From NCBI GenBank assembly GCA_937910975.1, contig CALEMZ010000106.1, forward strand, positions 1 through 8,530: DNA of 8,530 nt, given 5' to 3'. A program made the position numbers and the translations under genes. Of this stretch, positions 1-6,424 are shown in pieces. Positions within the stretch are counted from its first letter, which is position 1. Each line of letters starts with the position of its first letter. The stretch is from an uncultured Pseudorhodobacter sp. Lineage in GTDB: Bacteria > Pseudomonadota > Alphaproteobacteria > Rhodobacterales > Rhodobacteraceae. The notes beneath the pieces are model-generated. The model did not search any database and was not told the origin of the DNA. It was given only the letters and a program-made list of their open reading frames with translations.

Positions 1-56
1 GCGTTGTAAGATTGCTAGTTCGTCGTGCGATAGACCGGGGGTGTAGGTTTACTCAT
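1..56 (-). pseudogene. IS5-family transposase, N-terminal fragment with premature amber codon
   Basis: The start codon is ATG at 56-54. The first 13 residues read MSKPTPPVYRTTN, then TAG (17-15), then Q-S-Y-N in the same frame to the window edge. Transposases of this group, as I remember them, continue T-T-N-W-P-x-Y-N, so the TAG stands where a conserved Trp (TGG) is expected and the frame is otherwise kept. The fragment would therefore give no full-length DDE transposase unless the amber codon is suppressed or translation starts again further on. Only about 18 codons are visible, so whether the rest is intact is unknown. The start codon lies inside a hairpin (47-70). Confidence 0.6.
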
Positions 57-70
57 GTGAATGAGCTAAC
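47..70 (-). promoter_or_regulatory. Hairpin enclosing the transposase start codon
   Basis: On the minus strand GTTAGCTCAT (70-61) pairs with ATGAGTAAAC (56-47) across the 4-nt loop TCAC. There are eight Watson-Crick pairs, one G-T pair and one A-A mismatch. The AUG is paired inside the stem. Several insertion sequences are known to bury the transposase start in a hairpin that forms only in transcripts entering from outside. The same function here is inferred. Confidence 0.4.
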
Positions 71-99
71 ACCTTGGAGTTACGCAGGGAAACCCTCCC

Positions 100-117
100 G
101 ATTTGTGCAACAAAGCC
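100..117 (-). repeat. Terminal inverted repeat of the IS
   Basis: The minus-strand sequence GGCTTTGTTGCACAAATC differs at a few positions from the IS903 terminus. Elements of this group usually duplicate 9 bp on insertion. If the edge is exactly at 117, the flanking duplication would be GGATTGCCC (118-126). The matching copy lies outside the window. Confidence 0.65.
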
Positions 118-148
118 GGATTGCCCGCGAAATTGGATAGCAGGTAAC

Positions 149-3100
149 TTACCCTTGCAGCGTCCGAACCCCAATGCCCTCTTCCCGTGCCTTCATCGCC
201 GACACAGCGGCAATCGAGCCTGCCGCCGTGGTGAAATATGGGATCTTGTCCATCAGCGCCACGCGGCGGATGTCGCGTGAGTCGGAGATGGCCTGGGTGC
301 CTTCGGTGGTGTTGAGCACCAGTGCGATGTCGTTGTTTTTCAAGCGGTCAACGATATTCGGGCGGCCTTCATAGACCTTGTTGACCAAAGTCGCGGGCGC
401 GCCGACCTCGGCCAGCCATTTGGCGGTGCCTTTGGTCGCGACAATTTCAAACCCCATGGCGATCAGGTCGCGGGCGGCCTGCGCCATGGCGTCTGATTTA
501 TCCATGTCTTTGATCGAGAGAAACACGCGGCCCTCTTCGGGCAGCACGGTGCCGGCACCAAGCTGTGCCTTCAGGAACGCCAGCGGGAAGCTACGGTCCC
601 AGCCCATCACCTCACCTGTGGAGCGCATTTCGGGGCCGAGCAGCGGGTCAACGCCGGGGAAGCGGGCGAAGGGAAGCACGGCCTCTTTAACCGAGAACCA
701 GGGCGTAATTGGATTGGCCAGGGTCATTGGGTCGGCCAGCGGCAGGTCAGTATCGGGGCCGACGCCGGCGGCATAGGGCGCGCGCATCGGGAAATTGGCC
801 AGCGACTCGCCTGCCATCAGGCGGGCGGCGATGCTTGCAATCGCGCTATCGGTCGCCTTGGCGACGAAAGGCACGGTGCGCGAGGCGCGAGGGTTAACCT
901 CCAGCACATAAATATCATCACCCTTCAGCGCGAATTGCACGTTCATCAACCCTACCACTTTCAGCGCGCGGGCCATGGCGACGGTTTGCACCTTCAGCTC
1001 TTCGATGATTGCGGGGGAGAGGCTGTGCGGTGGCAAGGAACAGGCGGAATCGCCGGAGTGGACGCCCGCCTCCTCGATATGCTCCATGATGCCCGCGACG
1101 TGGACGTTATGACCATCGGAAAGTGCATCGACATCGACCTCGATCGCGCCGGAGAGGTAGCTATCCAGCAGCACCGGATTGTTGCCGGAAACCTGCACGG
1201 CCTCGCGGATGTAGCGTTCCAGCTGGGCGTCGTCGCGGATGATCTCCATCGCGCGGCCGCCCAGAACGAAAGAGGGGCGGATGACCAGCGGGTAGCCAAC
1301 ATCCTTGGCCACCGCGAACGCCTCATCGCGCGAGCGGGCAGTGCCATTATGGGGCTGCTTGAGGTTCAGCTTGTGCAGGAGTTTCTGGAAGCGCTCACGG
1401 TCTTCGGCCAGATCAATCGCATCGGGGGTGGTGCCGAGGATCGGGATGCCTTCGTCATGCAAGGCGTTGGCAAGCTTCAGCGGGGTTTGGCCGCCGAATT
1501 GCACGATAACGCCGTGAAGCGTGCCGTTTTCTTGCTCGACGCGCAGGATCTCCAGCACATGTTCCAACGTGAGGGGTTCGAAGTACAGCCGGTCCGAGGT
1601 GTCATAATCGGTGGACACTGTTTCAGGGTTGCAGTTGATCATGATGGTTTCATAGCCAGCCGCCGTCAGGGCATAGCAGGCATGGCAGCAGCAATAATCA
1701 AACTCGATCCCTTGGCCGATGCGGTTGGGGCCGCCACCCAGGATGACGACCTTTTTGGCGTTGGAGGGGCGGGCCTCACATTCGACATCGCCCATGGCCG
1801 GGGATTCGTAGGTGGAATACATATAGGGGGTCTGCGCCTCAAACTCGGCGGCGCAGGTGTCGATGCGTTTGAAGACGGCATTGACGCCAAGGTTGCGGCG
1901 CGCGCGTCTGATCTGGCCTTCATCCCGGCCTGTCAGAATGGCAAGGCGGGCATCGGTGAAGCCGAACATCTTCAGGCGGCGCAGGGCGTCGGCATTGGTG
2001 GGGATGCCATCGTGGCGGATCTGCGCCTCCACGTCGATTATTTCGCGGATACGGGCAAGGAACCATGGGTCAAATGCGGTGGAGCCGTTAATCTCGTCAT
2101 TGGTCAGCCCGTGGCGCATGGCCTGCGCGATGACCCGGATGCGGTCAGGGGTTTGCTGGCTCAGGGCCTTGAAAATCGCCGCACGGTCCGGTGCGCCGGG
2201 GATCTCGATCTCATCAAAGCCGGTCAGCCCGGTTTCCAGTGAGGCCAGCGCCTTTTGCATCGACTCGTGGATGGTGCGGCCAACCGCCATCACCTCACCC
2301 ACCGATTTCATCGCGGTGGTCAGGTTTGGCTCGGACCCCGGAAACTTCTCAAAGGTGAACCTTGGGATTTTGGTGACCACATAATCTATTGAGGGTTCAA
2401 ACGATGCGGGTGTCACTCTTGTGATGTCATTGTCCAACTCGTCCAGCGTATAGCCTACAGCCAGCTTCGCCGCGACCTTGGCAATCGGGAAGCCCGTGGC
2501 CTTGGAGGCCAGCGCCGAGGAGCGCGACACGCGGGGGTTCATTTCAATCACGATCATGCGACCATCAACGGGGTTGATCGCCCATTGCACGTTGGAGCCG
2601 CCGGTTTCGACCCCGATTTCGCGCAGCACGGCGATGGAGCCGTTGCGCATGATCTGGTATTCCTTGTCGGTCAGCGTCAGGGCGGGGGCGACTGTAATGC
2701 TGTCGCCGGTATGCACGCCCATCGGATCGACGTTTTCAATCGTGCAGATGATGATGGCGTTATCGGCGGTGTCGCGCACCACCTCCATCTCAAACTCTTT
2801 CCAACCCAGTAGCGATTCATCAATCAAAATCTGCGCCATGGGAGAGGCCTCAAGCCCGCTCCGGCAGATCGCCTCATAATCATCGCGGTTATAGGCGACG
2901 CCGCCGCCGGTGCCGCCAAGGGTGAAGGCGGGGCGGATGATGGCGGGCAGGCCGACATATTCGATGGCGTCCATACAGGCGGCGACGCCAGCCTTGATGT
3001 CATACTTGCCGGAGGGAAGTTTGGGGGCGGCGACGATCGTGGCTTTGGGGTTTTCAATCCCGATGCGGTCCATCGCCTCGCGGAACAGTTTGCGATCTTC

Positions 3101-3478
3101 TGCCATTTCGATGGCTGCGCGCTTGGCGCCGATCAGCTCCACGTTAAACTTTTTCAACACGCCCATCTCGTCGAGGGCCAGCGCGGTGTTCAGCCCGGTT
3201 TGGCCGCCCATAGTTGGCAGCAGCGCATCGGGGCGCTCTTTCTCGATGATTTTGGCGACAACTTCCGGGGTGATCGGTTCGATATAGGTGGCATCCGCCA
3301 GCCCCGGATCGGTCATGATCGTCGCAGGGTTGGAGTTGACGAGGATGACGCGGTAACCCTCTTCGCGCAGCGCCTTGCAGGCTTGGGCGCCGGAATAATC
3401 AAACTCGCAGGCCTGGCCAATCACAATGGGCCCCGCACCGATAATCATGATGGATTGGATGTCGGTTCTTTTCGGCAT
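149..3478 (-). CDS. carB: Carbamoyl-phosphate synthase large subunit
   Basis: This cytoplasmic enzyme makes carbamoyl phosphate from bicarbonate, two ATP and ammonia channelled from the CarA glutaminase, feeding pyrimidine and arginine synthesis. The 1109-residue product has the usual duplicated build. The first synthetase half opens with GAGPIVIGQACEFDYSG near residue 15 and has the ATP-grasp stretch RPAFTLGGTGGG. A helical linker follows, then a second half opening with GGGPNRIGQGIEFDY at residue 581 and containing RPSFVLGG. A C-terminal MGS-like regulatory domain runs from about 985 to 1109 and keeps a TKGTA motif and an N-T-T stretch near 1055, like the UMP/IMP-binding region of E. coli CarB. 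The start is placed at the ATG at 3478 because MPKRTDIQSI matches the E. coli start (MPKRTDIKSI). A GTG two codons upstream is in frame, but it lies only 3 nt from the purine run. carA is not adjacent, and the gene is complete. Confidence 0.98.
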   Translation of the reverse strand: MPKRTDIQSIMIIGAGPIVIGQACEFDYSGAQACKALREEGYRVILVNSNPATIMTDPGLADATYIEPITPEVVAKIIEKERPDALLPTMGGQTGLNTALALDEMGVLKKFNVELIGAKRAAIEMAEDRKLFREAMDRIGIENPKATIVAAPKLPSGKYDIKAGVAACMDAIEYVGLPAIIRPAFTLGGTGGGVAYNRDDYEAICRSGLEASPMAQILIDESLLGWKEFEMEVVRDTADNAIIICTIENVDPMGVHTGDSITVAPALTLTDKEYQIMRNGSIAVLREIGVETGGSNVQWAINPVDGRMIVIEMNPRVSRSSALASKATGFPIAKVAAKLAVGYTLDELDNDITRVTPASFEPSIDYVVTKIPRFTFEKFPGSEPNLTTAMKSVGEVMAVGRTIHESMQKALASLETGLTGFDEIEIPGAPDRAAIFKALSQQTPDRIRVIAQAMRHGLTNDEINGSTAFDPWFLARIREIIDVEAQIRHDGIPTNADALRRLKMFGFTDARLAILTGRDEGQIRRARRNLGVNAVFKRIDTCAAEFEAQTPYMYSTYESPAMGDVECEARPSNAKKVVILGGGPNRIGQGIEFDYCCCHACYALTAAGYETIMINCNPETVSTDYDTSDRLYFEPLTLEHVLEILRVEQENGTLHGVIVQFGGQTPLKLANALHDEGIPILGTTPDAIDLAEDRERFQKLLHKLNLKQPHNGTARSRDEAFAVAKDVGYPLVIRPSFVLGGRAMEIIRDDAQLERYIREAVQVSGNNPVLLDSYLSGAIEVDVDALSDGHNVHVAGIMEHIEEAGVHSGDSACSLPPHSLSPAIIEELKVQTVAMARALKVVGLMNVQFALKGDDIYVLEVNPRASRTVPFVAKATDSAIASIAARLMAGESLANFPMRAPYAAGVGPDTDLPLADPMTLANPITPWFSVKEAVLPFARFPGVDPLLGPEMRSTGEVMGWDRSFPLAFLKAQLGAGTVLPEEGRVFLSIKDMDKSDAMAQAARDLIAMGFEIVATKGTAKWLAEVGAPATLVNKVYEGRPNIVDRLKNNDIALVLNTTEGTQAISDSRDIRRVALMDKIPYFTTAAGSIAAVSAMKAREEGIGVRTLQG

Positions 3479-3487
3479 GGTCACAGG

Positions 3488-3512
3488 CCCCCAAAGCGCA
3501 AAACTTTGGGGG
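3488..3512 (-). repeat. Perfect 9-bp inverted repeat upstream of carB
   Basis: CCCCCAAAG (3488-3496) and CTTTGGGGG (3504-3512) are exact reverse complements separated by 7 nt (CGCAAAA). The repeat ends 9 nt before the carB ATG. One arm is the GGGGG run that is the only ribosome-binding-site candidate for carB. The other arm touches the -10 element of the promoter proposed for carB. It could be a repressor operator, or an RNA hairpin hiding the ribosome-binding site if transcription starts further upstream. I do not recognise the motif. Confidence 0.6.
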
Positions 3513-3539
3513 TTATAGCTAGACAGGGCTGGGGTGCAA
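3512..3539 (-). promoter_or_regulatory. Candidate carB promoter
   Basis: On the minus strand TTGCAC (3539-3534) is followed after 16 nt by TATAAC (3517-3512), a 5-of-6 match to the -10 consensus. The -35 match is weak (only TTG agrees). Transcription would begin near 3505, inside the inverted repeat, giving a leader of about 27 nt. Confidence 0.5.
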
Positions 3540-3648
3540 GGGTCGAAATCGGCGTAAAGCGCTCAGGAGTGGCGCATTGTTCAGGTGATCAGCAGGCGGA
3601 GCAGCGCTGTCAGCGCGCATCTCGCCCCCTATGCCAGCCTGCGCGGGC

Positions 3649-3679
3649 TTGACTTCGCGCCCCGCGCGATGTGTATCAG
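3649..3679 (+). promoter_or_regulatory. Candidate aspS promoter
   Basis: TTGACT (3649-3654) matches the -35 consensus at 5 of 6 positions. The -10 element is unclear: TGTATC (3672-3677) has 17-bp spacing and TATCAG (3674-3679) has 19-bp spacing. A short palindrome, GCGCTG-T-CAGCGC (3604-3616), lies just upstream. No other structure stands out between 3513 and 3648. Confidence 0.45.
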
Positions 3680-3703
3680 CGGAACCGGAAAATGAGCCCT
3701 CTG

Positions 3704-3710
3704 AAAGGGA
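3704..3710 (+). promoter_or_regulatory. Ribosome binding site that sets the aspS start
   Basis: AAAGGGA is followed by three ATG codons in a row (3711, 3714, 3717). Only the third has normal spacing: 7 nt lie between the GGG and ATG 3717, whereas the first ATG directly follows the purine run. The third also gives the familiar start MHAYRSHTC. Confidence 0.65.
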
Positions 3711-3716
3711 ATGATG

Positions 3717-5492
3717 ATGCACGCCTATCGCAGCCATACTTGCGCCCAACTCAACGCCTCGCATGTGGGGCAGGATATCCGCCTTTCGGGCTGGGTCCAT
3801 CGGGTCCGTGATCATGGCGGTGTGCTGTTCATCGATTTGCGCGACCATTACGGCATCACGCAGGTGCTGGTCGACAGCGACAGCCCGGCCTTTGCCGCAT
3901 TGGAAAAAGTGCGGGCCGAATGGGTCGTTCGGATCGACGGCGTGGTCAAGGCCCGCGCGGCCAGCCTCGTAAACCCGAAACTTTCCACCGGCGAGATCGA
4001 GGTTTATGCCCGCGACATGGAAGTTCTGGGCTCGGCTGAAGAATTGCCGATGCCTGTTTTTGGCGAGGTGGATTACCCCGAGGAAACCCGCCTGACCTAC
4101 CGCTTCCTTGATCTGCGCCGCGACAAACTGCACGCCAATATGATGCTGCGTTCCAACGTGGTCCGGTCCATCCGCAACCGGATGTGGGATATGGACTTCA
4201 ACGAATTTCAAACCCCGATCATCACCGCCTCCAGCCCTGAGGGCGCGCGCGACTTTCTGGTGCCGTCGCGCCAGCATCCCGGCAAGTTCTACGCCCTGCC
4301 GCAAGCCCCGCAGCAGTTCAAGCAGTTGATCATGGTTTCGGGCTTTGATAAATATTTCCAGATTGCACCGTGTTTCCGCGATGAAGATCCGCGCGCCGAC
4401 CGCTCTCCCACCGATTTTTATCAGTTGGATATGGAGATGTCTTTCGTGCGCCAAGAAGACGTTTTTGCAGTGGTGCAGCCCGTCATCCAAGGCATCTTTG
4501 AAGAGTTTGCGCCGACCAAGACAGCCCATTCTGATTGGCCGCTGATCGCTTACCGTGATGCGCTGAAATGGTATGGCTCCGACAAGCCCGACCTGCGCAA
4601 CCCGATCCGCATGCAGGAAGTTTCGGAGCATTTCCGTGGATCCGGTTTCGCGATCTTCGCCAAGCTTTTGGAAAATGAAGGCACCGAAATCCGCGCCATT
4701 CCGGCCCCCACGGGCGGCTCGCGCAAGTTCTGCGACCGGATGAATGCGTTTGCCCAACAGCAAGGCCTGCCGGGCATGGGGTATATCCTCTGGCGCAAGG
4801 CCGAAGACGGTTCCATGGAAGCCGCAGGGCCGCTTGCCAAAAATATCGGGCCGGAGCGGACTGAGGCAATTCGGCAGCAACTCGGCCTTGATGTCGGCGA
4901 CGCAGCCTTTTTCCTTGGCGGCAGGCCGGATGCGTTCGAGTCCGTCGCGGGCCGGGCGCGCAATGAGATTGGCAATGAATTGGGGCTGACCGAAAAGGGT
5001 TGCTTCCGTTTCGCATGGATCGTCGATTTTCCGATGTTTGAGAAAACCGACGAGGGTAAGATTGATTTCAGCCACAACCCCTTCTCAATGCCGCAAGGCG
5101 GGATGGAGGCGCTGCAAGGCGATCCGCTGGAAGTGCTCGGCTATCAATATGACCTTGCCTGCAACGGCTATGAGCTGATTTCAGGTGCGATCCGCAACCA
5201 TAAACCAGAGATCATGTTCAAGGCGTTTGAAATGGCGGGTTATCCGAACTCCGAAGTGGAAAAACGCTTTGGCGGCATGGTTAAAGCTTTCCGGTATGGC
5301 GCGCCGCCCCACGGTGGTTGTGCAGCAGGGATTGACCGGATTGTGATGCTGTTGGCCGATGAGGCGAACATCCGCGAGGTTATCATGTTCCCGATGAACC
5401 AGCGCGCGGAAGATCTGTTGATGAACGCGCCGAGTGACCCCACGAATGAGCAGCTGCGCGAGTTGCATTTGCGTGTGATCCCAAAGGAATAA
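3717..5492 (+). CDS. aspS: Aspartyl-tRNA synthetase, bacterial type (probably non-discriminating)
   Basis: This class II synthetase charges tRNA-Asp with aspartate in the cytoplasm. The 591-residue product begins with an OB-fold anticodon-binding domain (about residues 1-110, LSGWVHRVRDHGGVLFIDLRD). The catalytic core has YRFLDLRR, the flipping-loop stretch SPEGARDFLVPSR, QFKQL, motif 2 FRDEDPRADR at 220-229 and motif 3 GIDRIV at 538-543. The bacterial GAD-type insertion lies between motifs 2 and 3. The length is normal for the bacterial form. His33 occupies the place that is His in relaxed-specificity enzymes such as that of Pseudomonas aeruginosa and Leu30 in the strict E. coli enzyme. This suggests that it may also make Asp-tRNA-Asn for conversion by GatCAB; that is inference. 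It is divergent from carB, and its start is set by the ribosome binding site at 3704-3710. Confidence 0.97.
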   Translation: MHAYRSHTCAQLNASHVGQDIRLSGWVHRVRDHGGVLFIDLRDHYGITQVLVDSDSPAFAALEKVRAEWVVRIDGVVKARAASLVNPKLSTGEIEVYARDMEVLGSAEELPMPVFGEVDYPEETRLTYRFLDLRRDKLHANMMLRSNVVRSIRNRMWDMDFNEFQTPIITASSPEGARDFLVPSRQHPGKFYALPQAPQQFKQLIMVSGFDKYFQIAPCFRDEDPRADRSPTDFYQLDMEMSFVRQEDVFAVVQPVIQGIFEEFAPTKTAHSDWPLIAYRDALKWYGSDKPDLRNPIRMQEVSEHFRGSGFAIFAKLLENEGTEIRAIPAPTGGSRKFCDRMNAFAQQQGLPGMGYILWRKAEDGSMEAAGPLAKNIGPERTEAIRQQLGLDVGDAAFFLGGRPDAFESVAGRARNEIGNELGLTEKGCFRFAWIVDFPMFEKTDEGKIDFSHNPFSMPQGGMEALQGDPLEVLGYQYDLACNGYELISGAIRNHKPEIMFKAFEMAGYPNSEVEKRFGGMVKAFRYGAPPHGGCAAGIDRIVMLLADEANIREVIMFPMNQRAEDLLMNAPSDPTNEQLRELHLRVIPKE

Positions 5493-5498
5493 CGGTTC

Positions 5499-5528
5499 GC
5501 GCCCCGGCGTTTGCCGGCGCGGGGGCGC
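5499..5528 (+). terminator. Possible terminator after aspS
   Basis: The stem CCGGC/GCCGG closes a GTTT loop and can be extended by GCGCC/GGCGC if six nucleotides bulge on the 3' side. It is followed by a loose T-rich tail (TTCATTTTCACTTT) rather than a clean U run. It begins 6 nt after the aspS stop. It is a plausible but imperfect intrinsic terminator. Confidence 0.4.
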
Positions 5529-5546
5529 TTCATTTTCACTTTGCGC

Positions 5547-5575
5547 TTGAAAATCAGGACGCATGGGCGCATATG
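5547..5575 (+). promoter_or_regulatory. Candidate infA operon promoter
   Basis: TTGAAA (5547-5552) is a good -35 match, and CATATG (5570-5575), a weak -10 match, follows after 17 nt. A start near 5582 would give an infA leader of about 40 nt. The position after the possible aspS terminator supports a separate promoter, but the -10 is poor. Confidence 0.35.
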
Positions 5576-5603
5576 CCCGCGAAAGCTCGCATTTTTTGCG
5601 GGC
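5575..5603 (+). promoter_or_regulatory. infA leader with two mutually exclusive pairings
   Basis: GCCCGC (5575-5580) can pair with GCGGGC (5598-5603) across 17 nt. Inside that loop, GCGA (5579-5582) can instead pair with TCGC (5587-5590), followed almost at once by six T (5592-5597). The second form resembles a weak terminator with a 4-bp stem. The stems are short and regulation here is only a possibility. Confidence 0.25.
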
Positions 5604-5623
5604 CAAATTTTATTGGAGTGACC

Positions 5624-5842
5624 ATGGCCAAAGAAGACATTCTCGAATTCCCCGGTGTCGTAAAGGAACTCCTGCCGAATGCGACATTCAAGGTCGAACT
5701 TGAGAACGGCCATGAATTGATCGCAGTGATGGCAGGCAAGATGCGTAAGAATCGCATCCGCGTGCTGGCAGGCGACAAGGTTCAGGTGGAAATGACCCCC
5801 TATGACCTGTCCAAGGGTCGTATCAACTATCGCTTCAAATAA
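5624..5842 (+). CDS. infA: Translation initiation factor IF-1
   Basis: IF-1 binds the A site of the 30S subunit and works with IF-2 and IF-3 during initiation. The 72-residue product is a single OB-fold domain of exactly the usual length, with the typical opening MAKEDILEFPGVV and the core stretches FKVELENGHE, GKMRKNRIRVLAGDKV and the ending GRINYRFK. The start is ATG 5624, preceded by GGAG (5614-5617) at 6-nt spacing. An in-frame ATG at 5573 would add 17 residues foreign to the family and lies in the leader, so it is rejected. The gene begins a plus-strand cluster with maf, an RNase E/G gene and yacG. maf starts 3 nt after the infA stop. Confidence 0.98.
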   Translation: MAKEDILEFPGVVKELLPNATFKVELENGHELIAVMAGKMRKNRIRVLAGDKVQVEMTPYDLSKGRINYRFK

Positions 5843-5845
5843 GTC

Positions 5846-6424
5846 ATGCGCTTGATCCTCGGCTCTGCCAGCCCGCGCAGGCTTGAACTGTTGGCGCAGA
5901 TTGGTGTGGTGCCGGATGCGGTTTTGCCCCCCGACATAAATGAAGACCCCCTGAAAGGCGAATTACCGCGCCCCTATTGCGCACGCATCGCCAAGGCGAA
6001 GGCGCTGGCTGTGGAATCGGCCCCCGAAGATATCGTGCTTTGCGCCGATACCACCGTGGCACTGGGTCGCCGGATCATGGGCAAGCCTGCGGATGCCGGC
6101 GAGGCGGCGGCGTTTCTGATCGCCCTTGGTGGGCGCAGGCATTCGGTGATTACGGCGATTGCAGTACGGCGCGGGGCGCAGATCTGGACGCGTGAAGTGG
6201 TTTCCGCCGTTAAGATGAAGCGGCTTTCGGATGCGGAACTGAACGCTTATCTCGCTTCAGGCGACTGGAAAGGCAAGGCCGGCGGCTATGGTATCCAAGG
6301 GCTTGCGGGTGCGTTTATCCCGTGGATTTCCGGGTCATTCACCGCGGTTATGGGCCTGCCTGTGGCCGAAGCGGCGGCCATGTTGGCCACAGCGGGTTAT
6401 CCGATTTGGAAGGAAATGCCATGA
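5846..6424 (+). CDS. maf: Maf family nucleoside triphosphate pyrophosphatase
   Basis: Maf proteins hydrolyse non-canonical or surplus nucleoside triphosphates (dTTP/UTP or methylated forms) to monophosphates, protecting nucleic acids in the cytoplasm. The 192-residue product has the family length. GSASPRR (residues 6-12) is the phosphate-binding signature. ADT (67-69) contains the conserved Asp68, and GKP has Lys80. GGYGIQG (146-152) with the following GSFTAVMGLP is typical of the dTTP/UTP (YhdE-like) branch rather than the YceF branch. The substrate assignment is inferred from these motifs. The start is ATG 5846, 3 nt after infA, with no strong ribosome binding site, so translational coupling to infA is likely. 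The last codons overlap the RNase gene as ATGA. Confidence 0.93.
   Translation: MRLILGSASPRRLELLAQIGVVPDAVLPPDINEDPLKGELPRPYCARIAKAKALAVESAPEDIVLCADTTVALGRRIMGKPADAGEAAAFLIALGGRRHSVITAIAVRRGAQIWTREVVSAVKMKRLSDAELNAYLASGDWKGKAGGYGIQGLAGAFIPWISGSFTAVMGLPVAEAAAMLATAGYPIWKEMP

Larger units (their letters stand above)
1..117 (-). mobile_element. Partial insertion sequence, IS5 family (IS903-like group), 5' end only
   Basis: Read on the minus strand, the segment starts with GGCTTTGTTGCACAAATC, a terminus of the IS903 kind (IS903 itself begins GGCTTTGTTGAATAAATC). After 61 nt comes an ATG opening a peptide that I recognise as the N-terminus of IS5-family transposases common in Rhodobacteraceae. The element leaves the window on the left, so its other end and its target duplication cannot be seen. 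Its outer edge at 117 lies 31 nt beyond the carB stop codon, and its transposase points the same way as carB. Family membership is from memory of the repeat and protein start, not from a search. Confidence 0.72.

Noticed and set aside
3..137. Plus-strand open frame whose peptide contains NELTPWSYA, resembling the C-terminal ELLPW signature of IS66 transposases.
   Set aside because: The frame crosses the IS terminus at 117 and has no other IS66 features. The minus strand gives a better explanation, an IS903-like terminus plus a matching transposase N-terminus.
935..2242. Long plus-strand open frame (435 codons) opposite carB.
   Set aside because: It is the antisense shadow of a GC-rich conserved gene. 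Its composition is biased and it has no recognisable domain, while carB on the other strand is complete and unambiguous.
3519..5075. Minus-strand open frame of 518 codons covering most of aspS.
   Set aside because: It lies antisense to a clear AspRS with all class II motifs. The peptide looks like no known protein, and codon bias of aspS explains the absence of stops.
5573..5623. Upstream ATG that would extend IF-1 by 17 residues.
   Set aside because: IF-1 is highly conserved at 72 residues from MAKEDI, and a ribosome binding site sits before the ATG at 5624. The extension lies in the proposed leader.
6322..6420. Upstream start that would extend the RNase E/G protein by 33 residues into maf.
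   Set aside because: The extra residues are maf in another frame. ATG 6421 has AAGGA at good spacing and gives the normal N-terminus.
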